Of a stretch of DNA of 64,000 nucleotides, positions 1-12,465 are shown one piece after another (position 1 is the stretch's first letter; the number at the start of each line of letters is the position of its first letter). The translations under genes were made by a program, and so were the position numbers. This DNA is from Chinchilla lanigera (lineage: Eukaryota; Chordata; Mammalia; Rodentia; Chinchillidae). The notes under the pieces were generated by a model, which was given only the letters and a program-made list of their open reading frames with translations, was not told the DNA's origin and made no database searches. The stretch covers positions 11,926,040 to 11,990,039 of the forward strand of contig NW_004955405.1 of assembly GCF_000276665.1 (NCBI RefSeq). The letters run 5' to 3'.

Positions 1-918
<918 letters not shown>

Positions 919-1408
919 TGAGTATCCACATTCAAGTGTACACTGGATGGAGACTACCAAGCTGTGAAGTGGTCAGTGCGCACTCAGCTTCAGAGTGACT
1001 CAGACCCTCTTTTGTCTGCAGAGTAATTTCACCTCCATTGCTGGGGAGAGTCTCCATACTCCAAGGATCAGACTCAATAGGGCAGATGGGGCCTCTGATA
1101 TCTTCTGTCTGGCTCATCGCTCTAACGTTATCCCAACACTGAACCTTCTGCTTCATCAGATCTCCATTCCAGATGAGGAAGGGAAGGCGCAGAGGGGTCA
1201 AATAGAGACTGACACATAGCTAGGACCCTTGGGTCTCTCATAACACGGCCCCCACATCCAAGAGTTCATGTATAGCAAAATCACTGCTACCTATCATTAT
1301 TAACTGTAGCGAATCATTACTAAATCCTCTCTCCTTTAATTTTTTTTCTATTTATCACCCCAAGCACAGAGAACTCTGTGCTATGGTCTGTCTGCCGTCT
1401 TAGTTTCT

Positions 1409-1556
1409 CTTTTTGTTTGTTGTTTTGTTTTTGAGACAGGGTCTCACTATATAGTTCATCCCAATTTCGAACTCATTCTGTAGCCCAGGCTGGCTTTGAG
1501 CTCATGGTCTGAGCCTCCTGAGTGCTGGGATTATAGGTGTGTGCCACCCAGCTGGC
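1409..1556 (-). repeat. B1-type SINE
   Basis: A T-rich head, then GAGACAGGGTCTCACTATAT, TAGCCCAGGCTGGCTTTGAG and GAGTGCTGGGATTATAGG in order: a full-length antisense B1 (7SL-derived) SINE with moderate divergence. Confidence 0.9.
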
Positions 1557-2869
1557 TTTTACCACCTTAGTTTCTTGAACACTCCACTAGTCTTCCCCAT
1601 CACCTCCAGATGCCTATGACATTTGTGATTCTTCTTTAGCCTGTCAGCTTTTCTTGAGAGAATCCTCATTTGTGGTTTTTAAATCCATTTTCTCTTGGAC
1701 AATGCAGGGGCAAAGAGTGGGCAGAGGAACTAGCAGGCAGTGCCATCTGCTCTATCCTGGGTGGGTGGCAGGGGCAAGCTGAGAACTTGTGTGTATTAAC
1801 CATTTGGCCTCTTCACACATGGGACTGTCAAATAGCCTGCATTTTACTTTTTTATATGCCTAAAACAACATAACAAGCACTTCTGTGCCTGGATTCTTTG
1901 GTAATGACACAGCAGAAAATATCCCTGCCCTCCCGGCTGCATGGGGAGATTATGTATGGGCAGTACACACCCAGATAAACGGTCAAGTGTCAGTGCCATA
2001 TGAAACGCCAGTATGGCCTGGGAAGACACACAGAGCAGGGCGAGGAGATGGAGAGACACGCTTGCTGCCTTTTCAGATTGGGTCTGTCAGGACAGCCTCT
2101 TGGGAAGACACTCGGTTAGAGACTGGAATGTGAATGTACCAGGGTGGAGGATTCTAAGCTAAGAGAGCAGTGAAAGAAAGACCCCAGTGCTGGGAGCTGT
2201 CATGGGTTCTCTGCCCCCTTCACCTCTGTTCAAATCAGTGCCACCTCCATCTAATTTGTTGCCCACTGCTCTTCAAACCACTCAGGTGATCACTTTGCTT
2301 AGGATGCTGTCTTACTTGAATAAGCTTGTGATTAATGGGCTGCCAGGGTCTTCTCTGGGAGCAGAGAGCCCTTTGAGATTCAAGCAGTTAAGTAGCTGAT
2401 GGCAGCAGAAGCGGGCAGGGATTAGAACCGTGTCTCAGAAGCCCCTCTCCACCTCTAGGCGAGCATGAGTCACTGACCAGGTGAGTCCCTGCAGGGTCAC
2501 TACTTTGTTTTTCAGCTCTGTTCAGCTTCCCCGAAAGTATTTGCAGGGTAAACGAAGGTTACTTATAGGACTCAAGACATTTGGGAAAGAAAGCATGTAG
2601 AGTGAAGTGAGTGCTCCAAGGAGCATTGTCAGAGTTAGAAAGGCAATCTCTAAATCCAGCCCAGAGGGTTTACAAATGGCCCTGTTTACAAACAGCAGGC
2701 ACTTAGTTAGTTCCCTTTGAATAACTGGCTCTCCTGAGACCTGTGATAGCGTGCCAATAGATATGCAGAGAGAGAGCAGGCAAAGAAATGAGATTTTAGC
2801 CACATAGGTCTATAACATTTGGGGATAATGTGTTACATTTTACGAAAGTACTTTCAGCCAATTCATTCA

Positions 2870-3480
2870 GCAATATTTATGTGCAACGTTAGCAAAGAGG
2901 TGCGGTATGTTTAAAGATGAATAAAATATAGTAGCTGCTGCTTCTTTTTTTTTTTTTTGAAAGCAGCTCCCATTCTGGCAGGGGCTCTGGAAACATAAAT
3001 AATGAGGAAGAGGGAAAGAGTTGGCTAGGATTAGCGTCAGATGTGTACAAAGTGTTAAGGAGCACAGAAAGGAGAACAGACCTGAAAAGCTTTTCAGTGG
3101 GGTATAATCTGAGTGGAGGTCGGGAAGCGTGAACGGAAATTTCATTTTTGGACAAGGCCTGGTGGGAGGGAAGGGAAGGCTTTCCCAGTTAAGCAGACAG
3201 GAAATGCATCAGCTAGCAAGGCTTGATAGACCACAGGGTACAGTTTATGTGATAAGGATGAAAAGTATCTTCAGGGCGCATTATAAATGGTCATTTATCA
3301 GACTGGAGCTCGGAGACTTCATTTTGTTGGCAAGAGGGAGCTATCCGAGGTCCTGAAGTATGCTCCGGAAGGGGAATTGAGAAAGATGACTTTGAGTCAG
3401 GGCGGCAGAAGTGTGAATGATTGAGATGGAAATCTAGGCAGGGAGCTCACATTCAAGTAAAGGATTAGAGTTGATAAGGC
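2870..3480 (-). repeat. L2-like LINE relic
   Basis: Several phrases resemble the reverse complement of L2 3' regions (a mobile 'left/right amounts' style purine-rich stretch with GGCAAGGC and AAGATGACTTTGAGTCAG). Highly diverged; an old poly-T run at 2946-2959 interrupts it. Confidence 0.35.
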
Positions 3481-3923
3481 ATCATGCTAGGAAAGGTCAC
3501 TGGGATAATACACGAGTTCTTCTGTTTGATGGTCTCAACCCAGTAGAGATGAATTAGCAATATTTTGTGACTATAATAAGGATCAGAAGAGGGAGGATCC
3601 CTAAGGTAACACTAAGTTTTTTATTGGAAAGATGAATGGGTAGTTATTTGTAATAATGACTGAGAGTATTGGAAAAGGATCAGACTTGGGGGAAGAGGGT
3701 AGGAAGGAAGGAGGGAAAAGGAGCATTCGGGTTTGGAGCAAGTTGTCTTGGAGGCATCCCTGGATGGGATCTGCAAACAAGAAAGCACTTGGAGGTTGAA
3801 AACACAAGTTAGGAGTTCAGAAGTGAATTCAAACCTCCAACAATAAACTTGAGGTTTTTTTTTTTTTTTTTTTAATTCCAGGAATCCATGACAAGAGTGA
3901 ACTAAGGCAGAGGATAGAAATAT

Positions 3924-3977
3924 TATTTTTTGTGAGTTCTATAAGGTTGCTATTTTTTGTGAGTTTTATAATATTCA
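3924..3977 (+). repeat. 27-bp imperfect tandem duplication
   Basis: Two adjacent 27-bp copies both begin TATTTTTTGTGAGTT; the second differs at a few positions near its end. Confidence 0.75.
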
Positions 3978-4516
3978 TTTGTCTTTTAGAAATTATGTTG
4001 TTAGCATGTAATACATGCACATGATTCAGATTTCAAAGGGCACTAAAGGGTGGAGGTGAACAGTGGGTTCTTTTTCTTCCTTAATTCTCTTGACACTTGG
4101 TTTGTCCTCTTCAGAGGCCACTACTACTACTAGCTTTTATTGGATCCTTTCAGAAGTATGCTAGACATACTAAGTACTTTGGAGAGATCCTTTTGATTGT
4201 TGTCTATTACAAAATCATATGTTCATTCTCAACCATGTAGTTTGACTCTATGGGCACAATACTGGAATTGCTGCTTCCTACCTAAGCACTTTCCCAGGCA
4301 TTGTCTTTGTAATGAAATCCATTTTCTCAATTGAAAACCAACAAGAGGGCAGATTCCCCAGTTTGTGAAGTTCAACTTGGCTGCTGTGTTTGGTTCTTGT
4401 ATGGTACTTTCAAATCACTGCCCTCAGTTGCTGAACTGTGGTAATACAGGCAGCACTAATGACACAAAGGTGAGCCATGAAGACCCAGGTAGGAATAGGA
4501 ACGAAAGCAGCAAGAT

Positions 4517-4600
4517 GACATTATCTAAAAACAAAGGATTTTATGACATTATCTAAAAACAAAGGATTTTATGACATTATCTAAAAACAAAGGATTTTAT
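4517..4600 (+). repeat. 28-bp minisatellite, three perfect copies
   Basis: Three head-to-tail copies at 4517-4544, 4545-4572 and 4573-4600, each starting GACATTATCTAAAAACAAAG and ending GATTTTAT, are identical base for base. The first is preceded by unrelated sequence (CAGCAAGAT). Confidence 0.97.
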
Positions 4601-5298
4601 TTCCCTTTTTTGTCTGGATAGAATGTATTTTGCCATCACAATTTTCAACACGCTTTGGGTTTTAAGCATGTCTTTGGCTTGATTTTATATTTTGCATTTT
4701 AAAGCTCTGGATTCCCTAAATATGGGCAAATAGTGGAATCTGAATTTAAAAAGTGATAACAGTTTGGATTGGTGCCCTGGGGGAAAGTCTTCTAGCCCAG
4801 AGAATAGTAGAGAAAGTCCTCGCAAATCACTGTCCTGGAAAATTGGTGATTCCTGGTTTTCCTGGTGGGAGGAGTTTCCTCTGTTTATGCCTGGGTTAAA
4901 GATCTCCCATCTGCTAGCAGAAAGATGCTATCGTGCTTTCTCCCTTAGAGCAGTGCCCGAGGCAGTGACTGCACATTACCAGCTGCGTGCTTTGATCAGT
5001 GGTGATCTCAAGCAAAGTTGTGACTAATCAAGTGTCGATATTTATAAATGGTTTCCTTTACAAAGCAACTGTGTCAAATTCAAGGTTACTCTGATAAGAT
5101 CGTCCCTCTCACTGGAAGGAGAGAAGGAGGCAGTGCCAAGTTTCATGGGCACATGACTGTTTATCCAGCATTTGTATAGGGGCAGAACAAAAATGTGGGA
5201 GGTCCCACAAGCTTACTGCTCTGCTCTTTGTTTCTCTGGGTAAAGTCCACGGTGCCCTGTGCCACGTTCAGCCCTCTGGCCACCTCATCCTTTTAGAA

Positions 5299-5516
5299 CA
5301 GTTTCTTATCCTTGGCACCACTGACATTTTGGGCCAGACAGTTCTTTGTTATGGGGGATTGTCTGACTGTCCCAAGTACTGCAGAATATTTAGCAGTACC
5401 CTCAGCCTCTACCTGCTGGTTGTCTAGAGTACCCCAGTACACACGCTGTCCCACTCCGAGCTGCGACAACCAAAGGTATACCCTGGGGGTGGTTAAAACC
5501 ACACTTAGAAAATCGA
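5299..5516 (+). mobile_element. hAT-Charlie-type fossil
   Basis: The sequence follows a common mammalian non-autonomous hAT pattern: CTTGGCACCACTGACATTTT, GTTCTTTGTTATGGGGG, then TATTTAGCAGTACCCTCAGC and CGACAACCAAAGGTATACCC. Subfamily not assigned. A relative lies in reverse orientation at 43421-43612. Confidence 0.65.
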
Positions 5517-6903
5517 ACATCTCCCTTGTCATATTCACACTGCCGTTGTTCCGTCCATGATTGTGCTTTCTCCTCCGAGAAGCAATCTGTAACTTTGTTT
5601 CCTTTCCACTACACACACTTGAGCATATTGTTCCTTTGTTTAATTTCTGTTGGGGAAACAAAAACCCCTGGTCTTATCAGTCCAACCATACTGCCTTTCT
5701 CCTGGGCCCTTTGAGAGCCTCTGTCCAGCCACACCGGACTTCCTATCATCCCTTTGAGCTTCCTGGCTCTGTCTCCATCCCTGCATATGTGTGGGTGGTT
5801 CAGTGTGCCTGGGAAGATTCTGGTGAAGTCTTTTGAGTTCTCTAAGATTCAGCTCAGTGGCAACCTTCTCCGTGAAAACTTTTCCAGTCAGTGAGTTGTT
5901 CCTAGGGCATTTTGCCTAACTTCTATGTTAGCCCTTCCAACACTGCCTCATAGTTATTTGTTGATGTGTCCTTCTCCTTCACAGGATTGTAACAAACTCA
6001 AGGACAGGGTCAAAGGCAAAAATACAGAAACAGGGGGATACAGATTGCTTGTGGAGTGGATCTGAAAATCTGGGATGTAGCACTGAGTTGGGAGTGGGCT
6101 AAAATTATGAATGGCTTACCACCAGTAGGTGCCAGGCTTGAGATGTGCTCAGAGTCCCACAGCAGTGTGAGGGATGTAAAGTCAGTGCTGCATGTCTGTA
6201 TGAAGCCCTGGGCTCACCCTGTGTGGCAGTAGGGTCCTTTCTGAGTGGCTGCAGTCCTGCATGGATGACTGTCTTCCACTTACCCAGCAGCTTTGTTTGA
6301 TTTCAGGGGCTGATGCTGGCCATCCTGCAAGAATAAAGCACTGTTTGCTTTCTTATGTGTTCAGTGTCTACAGAAAAACTTACAGTGCTAGAATTTTGGA
6401 CACCAGTGAAAACTAAGACGTTAATTCACTTGGATGAGAATACCTGTTATGCTCATTTATTTTGCTTTTGGGATAAAGATATTCTCAGGAATAAAACGGT
6501 ACTCACTGTAAAGCTTAAGAAGATGATCTAAAAAGAGTGTGAGATTTATCTTCATTGTGCCCTTATTAAAAAGAGAAAAAGAGGGAGAATAAGAGAGAGA
6601 CCGGCTTGTACTTCATATAGTGCTAAAAACCCCCACAGAGGAACATTTGTTTCTCCCTCTGACTAGCTTACCCTAAATACAGTCAGACCTGAAGGTAGAA
6701 GAGCTCTTTGTCCTACCTTAAAAAAAATTCATGCTGTCATTTTCAAAATTACACTTGAACTACTTTAAATATTACATTAAAAAGAAATTCTATGAGGCTG
6801 GAAACTCCTGCCAAGCCCTGGTGCTGGACTGCCCTGGTGCTGACTGTTGGCAGGTGTGTCGGCAATGTCTGGAGTGGGCGGTGCGCCTTCCCTGGGGAGA
6901 AGG

Positions 6904-6939
6904 GTGGACCAGAGAGGTAGAAACAGTTCTGAATTTTTC
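6904..6939 (+). repeat. 36-bp direct repeat, copy 1
   Basis: This copy is identical over 36 bp to 7295-7330 (both begin GTGGACCAGAGAGGTAGAAA). The spacing is 391 bp; flanks are unrelated. Confidence 0.95.
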
Positions 6940-7294
6940 TCTGGAGAATTTTTATGCAGTGAAGGTAGATTCAAGGTAGATTCAGTTCAGGGAATTCTTG
7001 GGCATCCAGGATATAGACGCAAGTTGGCGGGAGGAATCTTTTCCTCACTCCCTTGTAATGCCTTGGCTTGGTCTGGTTTCTGATGTCAGACTTCTGGTTC
7101 TTGGAGAATGCTTTGGATTTTCAGATTTCTTTATATCCTACTCCCTAGTGCTCCATTTTAATTCATTTGACTTTACTGGGCACTTCCTTCTGGGGGGAAA
7201 TGTGGTCTGTATTCTCTATAGTTCTAATAGCACCCTCTGATGGGTTTTGGGCAAAGATGTTGAGTACTTGCTAACTGCACTTGCATATTTGCTT

Positions 7295-7338
7295 GTGGAC
7301 CAGAGAGGTAGAAACAGTTCTGAATTTTTCAGAACTGT
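7295..7338 (+). repeat. 36-bp direct repeat, copy 2, with hairpin
   Basis: The 36-bp match to 6904-6939 ends at 7330. The next bases complete an inverted repeat, ACAGTTCTGA at 7314-7323 and TCAGAACTGT at 7329-7338 with a 5-bp loop, that copy 1 lacks. Confidence 0.93.
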
Positions 7339-9199
7339 GGGTTGCGTTTAGATCTGTGGTCCCTGTGTCCAGTGATACCTCAGAAATGCAGAGCTCTTTA
7401 GTAAGAAATGCCTATGTTCCTCTTGGCCTGTATTTCATGTTTTCCTTCAGACACTGTATGAGTTGACTGAGGTCTAGGAAATTGAGGGAAGGAAGATTCT
7501 GTTTTCTACAGTATTGCATATCTTATATATCTGTGTAATAATATAGTCTTTTTCTTTTCCGTATTGGCTGAACCTACCCTGGTCTAGATTTCAGGATGAA
7601 GACCAGAGATGTCCAGGTGTTTCATGGTTCAGTATGAGGTGACCCTTAGAACATAAAGCATTGCTTAGAGGAAGAATGAAATAGTATCATAGCATGACCC
7701 TCCTATCCCTTGTCCACTGTTCAGGGAAAAGTAACCAGGAATTGAAATTATAAAAATACATTCTTTGACATCATTCTTTGAGATCAAGCCGTACGTTGTC
7801 TGTCTTTCCAGAAGAGAAATTGCCAAAGCAATAAAGCAGTTTTACATTGGAAATTTCTTTTTTAAAAAACATGTTTTAATGAAAACATTTGAGAGAACTC
7901 ATGTTTCAGATGTTGTGTTTAACAAACTAGAAAAGAAATATACTTGGTACAACATAGTATAAACTTATCAAATTAAGAACTTCTAGGTTCAGGCTGCTTT
8001 GAGATAACTGCTCGTTCAGCACATACCAGTGAGGCATGTATTCTGCTCTGGTTGCATCACTTTTCAAACCGAAGATGAACTTTCACCAGCAGGAAATAAT
8101 TCACGATACGACTGATTAGTACTGCAGCATTTATTGCTATAATACAACTAACTGCATTTGCATTAAGGAAAATCCTTTTTTTGTCACAGCTGAACAGTTT
8201 AGGGGCAATTAATGTTATTTTTAAATATAACTGTGTTAAAATTTAGAAAAGGTTTTGCAGCCAGGTGATTTTTCTTATAATTACGACTGTGTTTCAATTT
8301 TATAAGAAAGATAAAAGTGAGTTATTTCTGACAATGCTTTTCATCTGTTTTTTAAGTAAAGTGAATGAATTTTATGCTTAGCTCTTGCTTATTAGAACAG
8401 AACCCTCTCTAAAACTGACAGAAGATGTCATTTATTTCCTTATCGGGGCGCTCAGACATTAATCCCTGTTTGTTAAGTAATAACATCAGCAGGTAAAGAC
8501 ACAGGCTTTCACATTTGTAAGAAAGGTTGGCTGCTGCTGTCTGATTGAACAGATGTCTCTCACTAGGTTTGTAATGAGAGGAAAAATATGGTCTCCTTGC
8601 CTTTCCTAACTCTGCTCTGGCTCCCACCTGAGAGATCCTAGATGTGCACACTTGTCTGAATTAAGCCCTGGCCATCATGGGTGCTTTTAATATCAGGCCT
8701 TCCTGAAGTCAGGTCTGGGCATAGTCTTAGTGCAGAGCTGGGAAGATAAAACCAGAATCTTCCACCGCTTAACCTTCACCCCTATGAATGCTGTTTAGCT
8801 TAAACTCACTTTTTCCTGGAGGACATAGAAGGTTGGTGCCAAGCCTGCCCGGCCAACTGGTTTCCTCCACGGTGCTGTTATCATTCTTGCTGTTCAAGAC
8901 CTTGGAGCGGCATGATTACCAGCAATTCTCGGAACGTGGCATGCTCTCAGAATGCCGATTCCATCTGGCCTCCTTTTCTGCCTTTTAATCTAGAGCTCAC
9001 ACCCTTGGCTTAGTGGCCATCTCCCTCCGGAGAAGTTTGGTTTGGGCTACACCTGAAAATTTTGTCATCCCTTCCATCCTTCAGAATAAGTAATTTTAAC
9101 ACCCATCACCACAATGGTAGCGCTTATAATGCTTTTCATGTTAATACCAATCATGTACATATCTGCTAAATGCAGTGGATGCATACTATTAAGACTGCT

Positions 9200-9375
9200 G
9201 GGTACTATTTTAAGTGTTTTATATAGTTGAACTCAGTTCATGCTCACAATAACTCCCTGAAGTTTTACTATTACTATTCTGAGTTTATGCATGTGGAAAT
9301 GAGGAGGGGAGAAGGTAAGTAATTTGCCTAAGGTAACACAGCCAGGAAGAAGAGGTGCCAAGATTTGTAGGCTAA
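9200..9375 (-). repeat. MIR SINE relic
   Basis: The reverse complement of the MIR core is visible as AACTCAGTTCATGCTCACAA, AATGAGGAGGGGAGAAGG and GTAATTTGCCTAAGGTAACA, in MIR order. Confidence 0.65.
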
Positions 9376-10719
9376 CCTTTACTCTAGGTTAATACTAACC
9401 ACTAAAACCTAAATCTGCATGTGTGCTGAAGTTAAATGTTTTTCTCTTGATTTTTTGATTATAGAGCTTGTAGGACATATGAAGGTGACACTTTGCTATT
9501 TTTGTTTGGTGGCTCTGCTCTGTAAGAATCCAGAATACGTTGAATACCCTATGTGCCCAGTGGAGGGGTTGGTGCTGTACTGTCCCATTAGTCCTTGGCC
9601 CAACTACTGTCGCCTCTTTTGATCCCTCTGGGGTTAGCAGACCTGCCCCCTTTATCAGGAGGAGGTATCTCCTGAGTCACAAGCAAAAGGGGACAGGGCC
9701 TCACTACAGCACAATAATGTAGATAGGAGACTCTGTGCATGGTCCTCAGGCAGAAGGACCTGAGACACTGCGTGGCTGGGAATCCGGGACCCACCATCAC
9801 TTCTCAGTGTGACACTGGCAAGCTATTTAACCTCCCTGTGTGAGGGATGATGAAATAATGCTTTGATCTTCAAAGAGAAAAAAAGCTTGATATAAATATC
9901 AAATAGGTCTACTCTTCCTCGGCACCTCTTAAATTCATGTGGACACTGATGTGCCTCATAAAATTCCAGCACGTCCTGAGTTACAAGGCCACTTGCCTCG
10001 ACCTGGACTCCCAAGTTTTCAATCATAATATTGTGTCTTGTTTTTGTGAAGTGCCTAAAAGCAAAAATAACCCCTAAGACTTTTTACAGAGCCTGCTGTC
10101 TCAAGAGCTCCAAGTATTCTATTTAAAAAAAAATTCTGTACATTATTTAAGACCTGTGCATTGTGAAACCAAATTTGGGCTTAAGTGCCTGCTGGAGCCC
10201 TATTTCTGAGGCTCTCTGTTGTGACTTAGGATGGAGCTTCAGACGCTTTTTCTTTTTCAATTCCTTTATTACTTTTTAGCTGATTCCTTCCACTCCCAGC
10301 CTGCCCCACACCCAGGTTTGTCTTTCTTGTGTGACACCAATAATCCAAAGTTAGCATTCAGAAGCACTGGCACCTGAATCAAAATGCATATTTCCTCAGC
10401 ACCCTGTGGTCAGGGAGAAGTTCATTATGTACTTTCAGGTGTGGAAGGCTGAGATGAGCAGGGAGCAATTTTTCAGGAATATTTGCATTTTTAAATTGCA
10501 AGTTCAGAAGAAGAAACTCAAAATGATTGAATTTTAGTCAAAAAAAAAAAAAAAACCCCAAAAAAACACCAGGTAATCACTGCCCACGCCTCTTTACTAC
10601 TGAGTAGAGAATGACAGCCATGCCCTGGACAGCTGCAGAAGCCACCACAGCAGAGAAAGAAGTGCGCTGACATTTCAGTGCATATTCTGTTTGTCTGGCA
10701 TGATTCCCCTCATCTCTGT

Positions 10720-10840
10720 GATGTACTCAGGACTGTCACCATTTTACAGATGGCAATTCCAAGGTTCAAAGAAGTCAGGTAATTTCCCCAAGGTTGCACA
10801 ACTAGAAAATGGCGAAATCATGATCTGGTCCAAAGCCCTT
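10720..10840 (-). repeat. MIR SINE relic
   Basis: CACCATTTTACAGATGGCAA followed by AGTCAGGTAATTTCCCCAAG and GGTTGCACAACTAG matches an antisense MIR core. Confidence 0.65.
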
Positions 10841-11429
10841 ATGTGACACTGGAAATTAGGAAAACTATGCTTGGGTTTCACTTGGATTCATCTCTATTTG
10901 GAGCAACAGAGGCCCATCAGCACCTGCTCTATTCAGCTGAGCTGAGAAAGCAGTTACTGGGCATTGCTCGTGTGCCAGGCTTCTCCCAGAGAGGAGCATG
11001 ACACCACCTCAGAGAAGCCTCCTGCCTCCTTAGTGATAAAAACCTGCTAAGCGGGCAAAACTTTTTCAAGTCAGTAAACTTAGGTCTAAATACAGTTCAA
11101 TGTACTGTGAATAATAATACTTTGCTATAGAAGCTTATGTTTTAAGATTATCTTATGTCATTTGAGAATATCAAAAGATAGGGACCCTTATAAGCTCCAT
11201 TTTATAGATGAGAAAATGCTATCTGTGCTATCCAATATAGTAACAAATACTTACATTTATTATGCAAAATTAAAGAAAGCTATGGATTCTTTTTTTTTCA
11301 GTAGAATTAGCCATATTTCAAGTGGCCCTCAGACATCTCTACCATCTCTACCATCTCTATTGTACTGGAGAAATCATTTGCCTGCACAGGAATGTGGGAA
11401 ATAGACTTAGGTCTGATGCCAGGGAGCAT

Positions 11430-11508
11430 ACCTCCTTCCTTCCTCCTTTTCTTCCTCTCTTCCTTCCTTCCTTCCTCTCTCTCTCTCTCTTTCTGTCTCT
11501 CTCTCTCG
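11430..11508 (+). repeat. Polypyrimidine (CTTC/CT)n tract
   Basis: An almost pure C/T run made of CTTC, TTCC and CT units. It adjoins the old ID-like SINE at 11512, so it probably grew from that element's A-rich tail. Confidence 0.85.
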
Positions 11509-11511
11509 TGC

Positions 11512-11573
11512 TGAGGATTGAACCCGGGCTTTGTACATGCTAAGCAAGCACTCTACCATTGAACTGTGTCACA
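11512..11573 (-). repeat. Old ID-like SINE
   Basis: TGCTGAGGATTGAACCCGGG, then CATGCTAAGCAAGCACTCTA and CCATTGAACTG: the reverse complement of an ID-type tRNA-derived SINE of an older subfamily than those near 16 kb. Confidence 0.75.
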
Positions 11574-12145
11574 GCACACCAGTGTATGTGCTTTTAATCA
11601 TTGTATTTTATCCCTGCCTTAATTTTAGTGCAATTGAGGATGGGAGGGAAAGTTGAACATCTCCTATTACTTCAAGAAATAAGAAATATTCCAGAAATGG
11701 TGAGGGACTAGTGAAATATCAACAGAATGTGCATTGCAGTCATTGTTGCTGTCCTTATAAGAGCTGGAAACTATATCTTTTGTTGGGTCAGGGAAGTTGG
11801 TATTTGCTGTTTGACCATCCTCTTATGGAATCCTAACATAACTTACGAGGAGTTATTCTAAAATTATTGCCTTTTTTACTTTTAATCCGAGGTTCCTACT
11901 ATAGTACCTGGTACACACTAGGCACACAATAAATCTTCCTGGAACTGAGGTTTTAGAAAGATAATTATATCTTCTAGTCTCCAAAGAACTGCAGTAAAGA
12001 GAAACCTTGGTGGACTTCCTTACAATTTCTATGGAGGGAAACAAAGATCTCCTCCAGGGCAACGTGCGTGTACTCAGTTCACAAAAGAGAGCTGTGTGTA
12101 TGTTTGTCCTGTAACAGTGATCTTAGAAGGAGTGACCGTAAGAGG

Positions 12146-12465
12146 AAATCAAGTATTGCACCAGGAATCTATGAATGCATCACTATGGTAATCATGACTT
12201 ACTGTATTCTCCTCTTACATTGTGACGCACCTTGTACAGTTACTGGCCAATAGAAAACATTCAGTTAGTTTCTGCTCACCTTGTTTATTCACACTATGAG
12301 TGATACCATCTTCATTATTTTCCTAGGGTATGACATCTGGTTTAAGTTGGAATTACTCTTGCTATGTTTTCACCAAGATCTGTAGGGGTGCTTGAGTATT
12401 TACAACATGGGCTTTTGGAGGGTATTCAGATTTTTCCATGGTGGTCTACCTAATCTTAATTCTAA
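12146..12465 (+). repeat. Local duplication, copy 1
   Basis: About 320 bp align end to end with 14594-14924 in the same orientation, at roughly 90% identity by eye (shared blocks include GAATGCATCACTATGGTAAT, CAGTTAGTTTCTGCTCACC-like and GGGGTGCTTGAGTATTTACA). I do not recognise it as a named repeat. The right boundary lies in a 24-bp palindrome at 12451-12474. Confidence 0.9.

Noticed and set aside
4510..4600. CRISPR-like array at the 28-bp repeats
   Set aside because: The copies are head to tail with no spacers and lie in a vertebrate intron: a minisatellite.
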